Shown piece by piece: positions 1 to 6,023 of a DNA stretch of 8,357 nt (positions within the stretch are counted from its first letter, which is position 1; every line of letters begins with the position of its first letter). The notes under the pieces were generated by a model that saw only the letters and a list, made by a program, of their open reading frames with translations, made no database searches and was not told where the DNA came from. The DNA lies in the NCBI GenBank assembly GCA_938004115.1, contig CALKWS010000168.1:1-8357 (forward strand). Reading direction: 5' to 3'. Source of the DNA: an uncultured Ruaniaceae bacterium (GTDB lineage Bacteria; Actinomycetota; Actinomycetes; Actinomycetales; Beutenbergiaceae). Both the position numbers and the translations under genes were made by a program.

Positions 1-1142
1 CTGGTGGAGGTCACGCTCCGCAACGAGAACGTGGCCGACGGCGTGACCCTGCACTGGCACGGTGTGGACGTGCCGAACGCGATGGACGGGGTGGCCGGGG
101 TGACCCAGGACGCGGTCCCCCGGGTGAGTCCTACACCTACCGGTTCCGCGCCGACCAGGTCGGCACGTTTTGGTACCACTCCCACCAGGTCTCCCACCGC
201 CAGGTGCGCGCGGGCCTCTTCGGCGCGCTCGTGCTGGAGCCTGACCCCGCAGAGGCGGCGACCACCTCGCCTGCCGAGCAAGGCGATGCGGTCGCGCTCC
301 TGCACACCTATCCCGACGGCACGCGCACCGTGAACGGCCGTTCCGGGCAGGTGCACCACCGGGCCGACCCCGGGGACGTGCTGCGCGTGCGGCTGATCAA
401 CACCGACGACTCGCCGACCTCGGTGTGGGTCGCCGGATCCGACTTCCGGGTGGTGGGGATCGACGGCACCGAGGTGAACGCGCCGCCGCCGGTCCGGGAC
501 CAGCGCGTGCAGGTCACCGCCGGCGGCCGGGCGGATCTCCAGGTGCAGGTCCCCTCCTCCGGCGGGGTGCGGATACACGCGCCGGGGGTCTCGATGGTCG
601 TCGGGCCCGAAGGGGCCAGCGCTCCGGAACAGCCGGGCACGCCCGCCCAGGTGCTCGATCCGCTGACGTACGGCACCGCGGCGCCGCTGGACTTCGAGGC
701 GTCGGAGCCGGACCGAAGTTTCGAGTACAACATCGGTCGTCGTCCGGGTTTCCTGCGCGGTACGCCCGGGTACTGGTGGACGGTCAACGGCCGTATGGGC
801 CACGACGTGCCGATGTTCATCGTGGCGGAAGGGGACGTGGTGCGGTTCGAGATCACCAACCGCAGCGGGCACGTTCACCCGATGCATCTGCACGGCCACC
901 ATGTAGTGGTGCTGTCCCGCGATGGTGTACCGGCATCAGGCAGCCCGTGGTGGGTGGACTCCCTCAACGTGGCCCACGGCGAGACGTACGAAGTGGCCTT
1001 CGTCGCGGACAACCCCGGGATCTGGATGGACCATTGTCATAACCTGCCGCACGCGGTCCAGGGATTGATCGCACACGTAGCCTATGCCGGGGTGTCCTCC
1101 CCGTTCCGGCTCGGCGCGGACACCGGGAACGAGCCGGAGTAG
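1..1142 (+). pseudogene. Multicopper oxidase, 3' part, interrupted by a single-base frameshift
   Basis: This is the C-terminal portion of a copper-dependent oxidase; its 5' end lies outside the window. All four copper-ligand clusters typical of the family are present: HWHG at 52-63, WYHSH at 171-185, HPMHLHGH at 876-899 and HCH-x3-H at 1032-1052. The type 1 Cys is encoded at 1035-1037. The first cluster is read in frame 1 and the other three in frame 3. The frames join at a run of five C (117-121). A sixth C would give the continuous, family-like reading DAVPPGESYTYRF, so one C is missing. The fifth residue after the last cluster His is Leu (1065-1067), not the Met often seen as the T1 axial ligand. 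The frame ends with TAG at 1140-1142. Family membership is secure. Whether the frameshift is real (pseudogene) or a homopolymer sequencing error cannot be decided here. The physiological substrate is unknown; a metal or phenolic oxidase role is possible. Confidence 0.85.
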
Positions 1143-1213
1143 CCAGCGCCGTCCGTGGTGCCTCGTCGTTGCCTCTTGTTGCCCGGTGCCGTGGCCTCGG
1201 TCAGGGTGGTGCC

Positions 1214-2260
1214 ATGACATCCAGGGACTATCGCGTGATGACCGTAGCCGGCCCCCGTGAACTGCGCGCGGGAACCGGGACCCTCGCGGACCCGGCTCCC
1301 GGACGAGTGATCGTGGAGGTCGCCTACACCGGTGTGTGCGGCACCGACATCCATGGCTACACCGACGGGCACATGCTGCCGCCGGCGGTCTTCGGTCATG
1401 AGTGGACCGGACGCATCACCGCAGTGGGCGCGGGCGTCACCGGACTGCACGTGGGCCAACGCGTCGTCGGAGCGGTCGGGCCGCCGTGCGGCACCTGTGC
1501 CCAGTGCACCGCCGGACACACCGAACAGTGCGACACCGTCTTCGCCGAGGCGAACGGTGTGGATGAGCAGGCCCCGCCACACGGGGGTTTCGCCGAACTG
1601 GTGCACGTCTCGGCGCGCCGCGTGATCGCCGTCCCCGATGAGATCACGGATACCGAGGCCGCCCTGGTCGAACCCGCGGCCGTCACCTTTCACGCCGTTC
1701 GGCGGGTGGCGCCGCGGCTGGGTGCGATCACGGTGGTCCAGGGTGCCGGGCCGATCGGGCTGCTCACCGCCCAGCATGCGCGGAACGCCGGCGCAGGGCA
1801 CGTCATCGTCTCCGAGCCGGCCGCTGCGCGCCGCACGATGGCCCAGGACCTCGGTTTCACGCACGTGGTAGCCCCGGATGACCTGTCTCAGGCCGTCTCC
1901 GACGTCTCCGCCGGCCGGGGCGCGGACGTGGTGTACGAGTGCGCCGGGGCCGCCGCGCTCCTGCAGCCGTCGGCCGAACTGGTGCGCCGCGGCGGGACGC
2001 TGGCCCTGCTGGGCTTCCCGCTGGAGCCTTCCACGGTGAGTTATGCCGACTGGCAGACCCGGGAATTGCGGGTGGTGGGATCGTTGGCCTATACCCATGA
2101 GGATTTCATCGGTGCGATCCGGGCCATCGCGGCCGGCCGGATCGACGTGGCCCGTCTGCACACCGGAACCGTGCCGCTGGCGCAACTACAGGATCTGTTG
2201 GACGAATTGGACTCCGGGACCAGTGCCCACACGAAGGCCCTGGTGAACCCGCGGGACTGA
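1214..2260 (+). CDS. Zinc-dependent medium-chain alcohol/polyol dehydrogenase (threonine/sorbitol/butanediol dehydrogenase-like)
   Basis: This is a 348-residue enzyme of the MDR superfamily, predicted to oxidise a secondary alcohol or polyol with NAD in the cytosol. The N-terminal GroES-like domain carries the catalytic-zinc signature CGTDIHGY (Cys42) and GHE (His62, Glu63). The four-Cys structural zinc loop is at Cys92, Cys95, Cys98 and Cys106, and Glu153-Pro154 is the usual later active-site element. The Rossmann domain has GAGPIG at 177-182. The second beta strand ends in Ser-Glu (200-201), and an acidic residue there favours NAD over NADP. I chose ATG 1214, with a weak purine-rich stretch (AGGGTGG) just upstream. 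A TTG at 1169 would add 15 poorly conserved-looking residues. The length is normal for the family. The substrate cannot be assigned from sequence, and neighbours do not help. The gene ends at a hairpin shared with the convergent downstream gene. Confidence 0.92.
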   Translation: MTSRDYRVMTVAGPRELRAGTGTLADPAPGRVIVEVAYTGVCGTDIHGYTDGHMLPPAVFGHEWTGRITAVGAGVTGLHVGQRVVGAVGPPCGTCAQCTAGHTEQCDTVFAEANGVDEQAPPHGGFAELVHVSARRVIAVPDEITDTEAALVEPAAVTFHAVRRVAPRLGAITVVQGAGPIGLLTAQHARNAGAGHVIVSEPAAARRTMAQDLGFTHVVAPDDLSQAVSDVSAGRGADVVYECAGAAALLQPSAELVRRGGTLALLGFPLEPSTVSYADWQTRELRVVGSLAYTHEDFIGAIRAIAAGRIDVARLHTGTVPLAQLQDLLDELDSGTSAHTKALVNPRD

Positions 2261-2300
2261 CCCTGCAGTTCCTCATGCTTCCGCGGAAGCGGCAGGGTCA
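2258..2300. terminator. Symmetric bidirectional hairpin between convergent genes
   Basis: A perfect 9-base inverted repeat, TGACCCTGC (2258-2266) and GCAGGGTCA (2292-2300), encloses a perfect 14-base palindrome GCTTCCGCGGAAGC (2277-2290). The outer arms contain both stop codons: TGA of the dehydrogenase at 2258-2260 and the complement of TGA of the DUF1801 gene at 2298-2300. The structure can form on transcripts from either strand. There is no long T-run, which is common for GC-rich actinobacterial terminators. A termination role is inferred from structure and position. Confidence 0.65.
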
Positions 2301-2729
2301 GGCCAGCGCCCGGCGGAGCATGTCGGTGATCCGCTCCTCCGCCCTGGCGGACAGTTCGGTGACCGCGAACGACGTGGGCCAGAACCCGTCGTCATCGAGG
2401 TTCGCCTCCGGGGTGAAGCCGAAGGTGGAGTAGCGTTCGCCGTCGTCGCTTCCGCTCCGGAAGAAGCAGACCACCTTGCCCTTGCGGGCGTAGGCCGGTT
2501 GGCCGTACCAGAGTTTGGGGGCCAGTTCGGGTGCGGTCTCGGTGATGATCTGGTGCAGCCGCTCAGCGAGCCCGCGGTCCGGCGGGGACATCCCGTCGAT
2601 CTTGGCCAGCAGGGCCGCCCTGTCCGCCTCCGCCTTCTTCGAGCCGCTGCCGGCGCGCTTCTCCCGCCGCAACTCGGCGGTGCGCTCCTTGAGGTGCTCG
2701 CGTTCCTTGTCCGATAGCCCGGCGCTCAT
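2298..2729 (-). CDS. DUF1801 / YdhG-like ('iron chaperone'-like) protein
   Basis: This is a 143-residue soluble protein. The N-terminal 40 residues are strongly charged (KEREHLKERTAELRREK), likely helical and basic. They are followed by a DUF1801-type core with the typical pattern of a helix with PPDRGLAERLHQIITE, then LAPKLWYGQPAYARKGKVVCFF, a beta-rich middle and WPTSFAVTEL, and a C-terminal helix. Members are sometimes called iron chaperones by similarity to frataxin-fold proteins, but the function in actinobacteria is not established. The start is ATG at 2727-2729, supported by a good Shine-Dalgarno AGGGAG on the minus strand (complement of 2736-2741) six bases away. The gene diverges from the araC-type gene, so the 103-base region between them should hold both promoters. 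It ends in the shared hairpin with the dehydrogenase gene. Confidence 0.85.
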   Translation of the reverse strand: MSAGLSDKEREHLKERTAELRREKRAGSGSKKAEADRAALLAKIDGMSPPDRGLAERLHQIITETAPELAPKLWYGQPAYARKGKVVCFFRSGSDDGERYSTFGFTPEANLDDDGFWPTSFAVTELSARAEERITDMLRRALA

Positions 2730-2818
2730 GGTGATCTCCCTGCGATAGTTCGTGTCGGTGAGCGCCTACGGTAATGACCGCGAGCGGGCCGTGCTTCTCG
2801 ATTCCTGACCGACCGTGG

Positions 2819-2833
2819 CATGATCTGCGCTCA
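2819..2833 (+). promoter_or_regulatory. Putative -10 element and leaderless start of the araC-type gene
   Basis: CATGAT at 2819-2824 matches four of six bases of the TATAAT consensus and ends eight bases before the A of ATG 2833. No purine-rich ribosome-binding sequence precedes that ATG (the bases are CTGCGCTC). This spacing is what a leaderless transcript starting at or next to the ATG would show. Leaderless mRNAs are common in actinobacteria. No convincing -35 box is visible. Confidence 0.4.
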
Positions 2834-3276
2834 TGGAGCGCACCGACGCGCATGCACAGCGGCTACGGGATATGGCCGCCATCAGGCGCGTTCGCGACCG
2901 GATCGACCGTGAGTTCGACCGGCCCCTCAACGTTCCCGACCTTGCCCGTGGCGTGCACATGTCCGCCGGGCATCTGAGCCGGCAGTTCCGCCGGATCTAC
3001 GGGGAGAGCCCGTATTCCTACCTCATGACCCGCCGGATCGAGCGGGCGATGACGCTGTTGCGTCGGGGTGACATGTCGGTCACCGACGTGTGCTTCGCCG
3101 TCGGGTTCTCCTCGCTGGGCACCTTCAGCACCCGCTTCACCGAACTGGTGGGCGTACCCCCGAGCGTCTATCGGCGCGACCACACCCAGGCCGCCGCGGG
3201 CATCCCTCCATGCCTGGCCAAACAGGTGCTGCGACCGGTCAGGAATCAAGAAGCAGACCGCCCCGAGCGGGCGTAA
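2833..3276 (+). CDS. Short AraC-family transcriptional regulator (DNA-binding domain only)
   Basis: This 147-residue protein consists mainly of the AraC/XylS double helix-turn-helix domain. The first HTH is at about residues 33-53 (NVPDLARGVHMSAGHLSRQF). The second HTH and the AraC signature are at about 82-114 (VTDVCFAVGFSSLGTFSTRF, then VGVPPSVYRR). There is no separate N-terminal effector-binding domain, only about 30 helical residues. A tail follows the DNA-binding domain, with PPCLAK at 125-130 and PVRNQEA at 135-141. The stop lies 9 bases before the VOC gene, so the two are very probably co-transcribed and the regulator likely controls its own operon. AraC-VOC pairs of this kind are, to my knowledge, frequent in actinobacteria. 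Its ligand is unknown; the VOC partner may contribute sensing, which is inference. Confidence 0.93.
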   Translation: MERTDAHAQRLRDMAAIRRVRDRIDREFDRPLNVPDLARGVHMSAGHLSRQFRRIYGESPYSYLMTRRIERAMTLLRRGDMSVTDVCFAVGFSSLGTFSTRFTELVGVPPSVYRRDHTQAAAGIPPCLAKQVLRPVRNQEADRPERA

Positions 3277-3285
3277 GTTCCACCC

Positions 3286-3696
3286 ATGAACATCACCATC
3301 CACTATGCGTTCCTGCCGCACACCGACCCCGATGCGGCGCTTGAGTTCTATCGGGACATCCTTGGTTTCGAGGTGCGTAACGACGTGGGCTACCAGGACA
3401 TGCGCTGGATCACCGTGGCTCCTCCGGGTGCGCCTGGCCCAGCGATCGTGCTGCATCCACCCGGTGTGGACCCGGGCCTGACGGACGAGGAGAAGCGCGT
3501 GATCGATGAGTTGATCGCCAAGGGCCTGTACGGAGCGATCACGTTGGCCACCGATGACCTTGACGCCCTGTTCACCCACCTGGAAGCGGCCGGGGTGGAT
3601 ATCGTCCAGGAACCCACCGACCAGGACTATGGCGTGCGGGACTGCGCGGTGCGCGACCCGGCGGGCAACCTGATCCGGATCAATCAGGCGCAGTAG
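3286..3696 (+). CDS. VOC-superfamily (glyoxalase / bleomycin-resistance fold) protein
   Basis: This 136-residue protein has the paired beta-alpha-beta-beta-beta modules of the vicinal oxygen chelate fold. Module 1 begins near residues 3-30 (ITIHYAF, then DPDAALEFYRDILGFEV). Module 2 is at about 83-134 (GAITLATDDLDALFTHLEAAG, then VRDPAGNLIRINQ). The C-terminal strand of metal-dependent members usually carries a metal-binding Glu after DPxGN. Here that strand reads LIRINQ with no Glu, so classical metal catalysis is doubtful. A binding or sensing role is possible. The start is ATG 3286, 9 bases after the regulator's stop, with only a weak upstream GAGCGGG, consistent with translational coupling. 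The specific substrate is not recognisable. It lies downstream of, and is probably regulated by, the AraC-type protein. Confidence 0.9.
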   Translation: MNITIHYAFLPHTDPDAALEFYRDILGFEVRNDVGYQDMRWITVAPPGAPGPAIVLHPPGVDPGLTDEEKRVIDELIAKGLYGAITLATDDLDALFTHLEAAGVDIVQEPTDQDYGVRDCAVRDPAGNLIRINQAQ

Positions 3697-3699
3697 CCT

Positions 3700-3771
3700 C
3701 CGGCGGGCATACACGATAGGTCCGGCCGGTATGCACGAGCCCCTTGCCGGGCGAATGTGCTGGTCAGGGGC
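3700..3771. terminator. Inverted repeats in the VOC / tRNA convergent intergenic region
   Basis: Between the VOC stop and the tRNA 3' end there are two separate inverted repeats. GCATAC (3707-3712) pairs with GTATGC (3729-3734), with a competing pairing CCGGC (3700-3704) with GCCGG (3725-3729). GCCCCT (3739-3744) pairs with AGGGGC (3766-3771). Stems are 5-6 bp with long loops and no T-run. They sit where terminators for the plus-strand operon and the minus-strand tRNA are expected, but the structures are weak, so this is a tentative call. Confidence 0.3.
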
Positions 3772-3783
3772 CCCGGAATTCTG

Positions 3784-3857
3784 TCGGGCTGGCGGGATTT
3801 GAACCCACGACCCCTGCACCCCCAGTGCAGTGCGCTACCAAGCTGCGCCACAGCCCG
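3784..3857 (-). tRNA. tRNA-Pro (anticodon GGG)
   Basis: Read on the minus strand, the 74 bases fold into a complete cloverleaf. The 7-bp acceptor stem CGGGCTG pairs with CAGCCCG (3851-3857 with 3785-3791). The D-arm is GCGC-AGCTTGGTA-GCGC. The anticodon arm is CTGCA-CTGGGGG-TGCAG, giving anticodon GGG at loop positions 34-36. A 5-base variable region follows, then the T-arm GTGGG-TTCAAAT-CCCGC with one G-T wobble. The C1-G72 pair and A73 discriminator are usual for bacterial tRNA-Pro. CCA is not encoded (the next bases are CAG), so it must be added post-transcriptionally. The anticodon reads CCC/CCU proline codons. It is a single isolated tRNA gene; no integrase or att-like duplication is seen beside it. 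Confidence 0.97.
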
Positions 3858-3905
3858 TCGCCCCGCATCGGTGGCCTGCGGACCCAGGCCGATCGGGACT
3901 CGACG

Positions 3906-3911
3906 ATGCTA
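3906..3911 (-). promoter_or_regulatory. Possible -10 box for tRNA-Pro
   Basis: On the minus strand TAGCAT (complement of 3906-3911) fits the actinobacterial TANNNT -10 pattern. Transcription would start about 40 bases before the mature tRNA 5' end. No good -35 hexamer is seen at the expected distance, so the call rests on the -10 and position only. Confidence 0.35.
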
Positions 3912-4100
3912 CCGCACCCGAACACCGGGAACCGAATCGCCTTCGCTGCCTTGGCCGTGGTGTACGCCACGTCACCTCTGACTCGCCCGCCCTCCAGCGC
4001 GTCCTGGTCGCCGCTCGTCCGCCCCCGATGGCGAGCGGCTCCTTCACCCGTCGGCGCGTGCACCCGTGGACCTTTGCCGACCGCTCGGAGAGACTGGGGT

Positions 4101-5003
4101 ATGCCTCTGACGCCGCTGCGGAACCGGATGAGCCAGCGCCTGCTGACGATGGTGGCCGGCCAGGACGGGGCGCAGGCGCGCTACCGGATCCACGGCACAC
4201 CCGGGCCCAGGTGGTTCCCCGCCGGTACGCCGATCACCGTGGTCCATGGCGATGCCTCGATGTACATCGGCGGTATCCGCGCGCTGCTCCTGCAGGCGCT
4301 GCATCCGCTGGCGATGGCCGCCGTGGACGACTTCTCCGATTACCGCACCAACGTCTGGGGGCGCCTGGCCCGCACCGCGACGTTCATCGCGACCACCACG
4401 TTCGGTACCGCCGACCATGCCCAGCAAGCGGTCGACGTCGTACGCGCGGTGCATAGCCGTGTCACCGGCACGGCCCCGGACGGTCGTGCGTACCGCGCCG
4501 ACGATCCGCACCTGCTCTCCTGGGTCCATGCCGCCGAGATCGACTCCTTCCTGACCGCACACCAGATCTTCGGCCGGCGCCGGTTGAACGTCACCGAATG
4601 CGACACGTACGTGGCCCAGGCCGCCGTCGTGGCACGCGCACTTGGGGCCGATCCGGTGCCGACCACGGCCGCCGGGCTCCAGGCCCATCTGGGCCGGTTC
4701 CGACCCGAATTGCACGGAACACCCGCCGCGCGGGCAGTGGTGGGCTTCATCCGGGAGGTGCCCGTACCCCGTGCGGCAAGGCCGGGGTACCGGATGCTGG
4801 TGCGTTCGGCGATCGCCACGCTGCCCCGGTGGGCCCGGGCTCCCCTCGGACTGCCGGACCGTCCGATTCCGGATCGCACGATCCATCGGTTCACGGGTTC
4901 GACGATGACCGCCGGGATCCGATGGATCACCACGGCCGAACCGATGCGGGACCCCCACCGTGCCCCCGACGACCGGACAGCACTGCCCTCCAACCGCCGG
5001 TAG
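4101..5003 (+). CDS. Oxygenase MpaB family protein (DUF2236), putative heme-dependent oxygenase
   Basis: This 300-residue, mostly helical protein has the DUF2236 pattern. HGDASMYIGGIRALLLQALHPLAMAAV lies at about 49-75 (key His50, His68). DFSDYRTNVWGRLARTATFI lies at about 77-96, then VVRAVHSRVTG (His118), and DPHLLSWVHAAEIDSFLTAH at 135-154 (His143). Related proteins include fungal MpaB and the rubber oxygenase Lcp, which bind heme b through a His in this domain. One of His118 or His143 is therefore a plausible axial ligand, which is inference. The start is ATG 4101 because GGAGAG (4087-4092) lies 8 bases upstream. The same frame stays open much further upstream but runs through the tRNA gene and lacks a ribosome-binding site. 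The C-terminal 40 residues are Pro/Arg/Asp-rich and look disordered. The actual substrate is unknown. No clear terminator follows. Confidence 0.87.
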   Translation: MPLTPLRNRMSQRLLTMVAGQDGAQARYRIHGTPGPRWFPAGTPITVVHGDASMYIGGIRALLLQALHPLAMAAVDDFSDYRTNVWGRLARTATFIATTTFGTADHAQQAVDVVRAVHSRVTGTAPDGRAYRADDPHLLSWVHAAEIDSFLTAHQIFGRRRLNVTECDTYVAQAAVVARALGADPVPTTAAGLQAHLGRFRPELHGTPAARAVVGFIREVPVPRAARPGYRMLVRSAIATLPRWARAPLGLPDRPIPDRTIHRFTGSTMTAGIRWITTAEPMRDPHRAPDDRTALPSNRR

Positions 5004-5056
5004 CCCCATGAACGCGCCGGCGGCGGGACCACTACGGACCGCTGACTGATGACTTT

Positions 5057-5092
5057 TGGCACTGGGTGCCACGCGCGGGCAATCCCTAGCCT
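5057..5092 (+). promoter_or_regulatory. Palindromic operator-like site and possible promoter of the CPBP gene
   Basis: TGGCAC-TGG-GTGCCA (5057-5071) is an inverted repeat with perfect 6-bp arms and a 3-base centre. It lies in the intergenic space 60 bases before the CPBP start. TAGCCT (5087-5092) downstream fits the TANNNT -10 pattern, which would put the palindrome over the -35 zone, a typical repressor position. The cognate regulator is not encoded in this window. It may alternatively be a hairpin following the MpaB gene, although no T-run follows. Confidence 0.4.
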
Positions 5093-5131
5093 GGCGCGGA
5101 CAGATCGCTAGCCGCGGGAGGACCGAACCGG

Positions 5132-5959
5132 ATGACCACCGTAAGCACCACCACCCGCCCGCCGCTCATCATTCGCCTGGTCGTCGTCTTCGTGGCCGCC
5201 TCGGCCATCTGGGCGCTGCTGGGCTGGCTGAACGACACGGTCTACGAGGGTCGGCTGACGATCGCGGTGCGGCTAGCGAATGCCGCGTTGATCTCCGGAC
5301 TGGTACTGCCGATGGTGGTGGCCGCCAGGCGGTTCCTGGACCGGCGGCCGTGGCACGGGTTGGCGCTGCAGCACCCGCGGAGTGGTTGGCGTCCGTTCCT
5401 CATCGGCGTCCTGGCCTTCCTCCTACCTAGCGCGTTGGGGCTGGGGGTCGCCCTTGCCACCGGTTGGGTGAGCCTGCGGGCCCACGTCCCCCCGGGCACG
5501 ATCCTGGGATGGGCCGTGCTCCTCGTGGTCCTGGTGTTCTTCTTCGAGGCCCTCCCCGAGGAGCTGATCTTCCGGGGCTACCTCCAGCGCAACCTGGCGA
5601 CGGTCATGGCGCCATGGGTCGCGGCACTGGTACAGGCCGTGCTGTTCGCCGTGTTCGGCACGGCGTTGTGGGTCGCCACCGAGGGGTGGGGCGTCCTGGC
5701 CGAGCGGGGCATGCTGTTCCTGGGAATGGGTGTGGTGCTGGGCCTACTACGGATCCAGACCGGCAGTGTGTGGACCCCGATCGGGTTCCACCTGGCTTTC
5801 CAGGTCACCGCCCAGAGCCTCCTCGCCGACCGCGTGGGCACCGACAACGAGACCGGCCTGTTGCTCGCCGGCGTGGTCAGCGCGTTCGTCCTGGGGACGA
5901 CCGTAGTGTCGTTCCTGCACAAGGACGAGGCGAACTGGTCCCGCCCCGAGCCGGAATAG
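5132..5959 (+). CDS. CPBP-family (CAAX protease / bacteriocin-processing) intramembrane protein with degenerate motifs
   Basis: This 275-residue membrane protein has hydrophobic segments at about 11-31, 46-66, 86-110, 122-142, 158-180, 193-207 and 243-262. CPBP motif 1, EExxxR, is present as EELIFR (Glu143, Glu144, Arg148). The region aligned with motif 2 (FxxxH) reads FAVFG at 172-176, so the His is replaced by Gly. The motif 3 region (HxxxN/D) reads HLAFQ at 220-224, keeping His220 but with Gln at the last position. The family includes Rce1-like glutamic intramembrane proteases and also non-proteolytic members. The altered motifs make protease activity uncertain. The start is ATG 5132, with strong Shine-Dalgarno GGGAGG at 5116-5121, 10 bases away. 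It follows the MpaB gene by 128 bases, with its own likely promoter. The biological target is unknown. Confidence 0.88.
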   Translation: MTTVSTTTRPPLIIRLVVVFVAASAIWALLGWLNDTVYEGRLTIAVRLANAALISGLVLPMVVAARRFLDRRPWHGLALQHPRSGWRPFLIGVLAFLLPSALGLGVALATGWVSLRAHVPPGTILGWAVLLVVLVFFFEALPEELIFRGYLQRNLATVMAPWVAALVQAVLFAVFGTALWVATEGWGVLAERGMLFLGMGVVLGLLRIQTGSVWTPIGFHLAFQVTAQSLLADRVGTDNETGLLLAGVVSAFVLGTTVVSFLHKDEANWSRPEPE

Positions 5960-5991
5960 ACCCCTACCCGCCCCGCGTCGGTGTGCCCTAC

Positions 5992-6023
5992 CTCACAGTG
6001 AGTTCACCTATTGTTCACTTTGT
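5992..6023 (+). promoter_or_regulatory. PHO box-like direct repeats upstream of the Na/Pi cotransporter
   Basis: Two adjacent 11-base units, GTTCACCTATT (6002-6012) and GTTCACTTTGT (6013-6023), share GTTCAC at the same register. This is the layout of actinobacterial PHO boxes (11-base direct repeats with GTTCACC cores) bound by the response regulator PhoP under phosphate limitation. A weaker unit with TCAC at the same phase precedes them (5991-6001). It also forms a perfect palindrome CTCAC-A-GTGAG (5992-6002). The boxes end 70 bases before the transporter's start codon. PhoP control is inferred from the repeat and from the identity of the downstream gene. Confidence 0.7.

Noticed and set aside
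1168..1190. Direct repeat GTTGCC-n4-GTTGCC upstream of the dehydrogenase as a regulator site
   Set aside because: Six-base units in GC-rich sequence are easily coincidental, and no promoter elements could be placed around them.
1082..2185. Long minus-strand open frame opposite the dehydrogenase
   Set aside because: The sense strand encodes an intact zinc dehydrogenase with all signatures. The antisense product is low-complexity and unlike a protein family.
2863..3819. Minus-strand open frame opposite the AraC-VOC operon and reaching into the tRNA
   Set aside because: It overlaps a tRNA gene and two convincing sense genes, and has no recognisable domain.
3784..3857. tRNA-Pro as an integration site of a mobile element
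   Set aside because: No integrase, no repeated tRNA 3' end and no composition shift are visible in the flanking sequence.
4044..5072. Minus-strand open frames opposite the MpaB gene
   Set aside because: They are GC-driven shadows. The sense frame has DUF2236 motifs and a ribosome-binding site.
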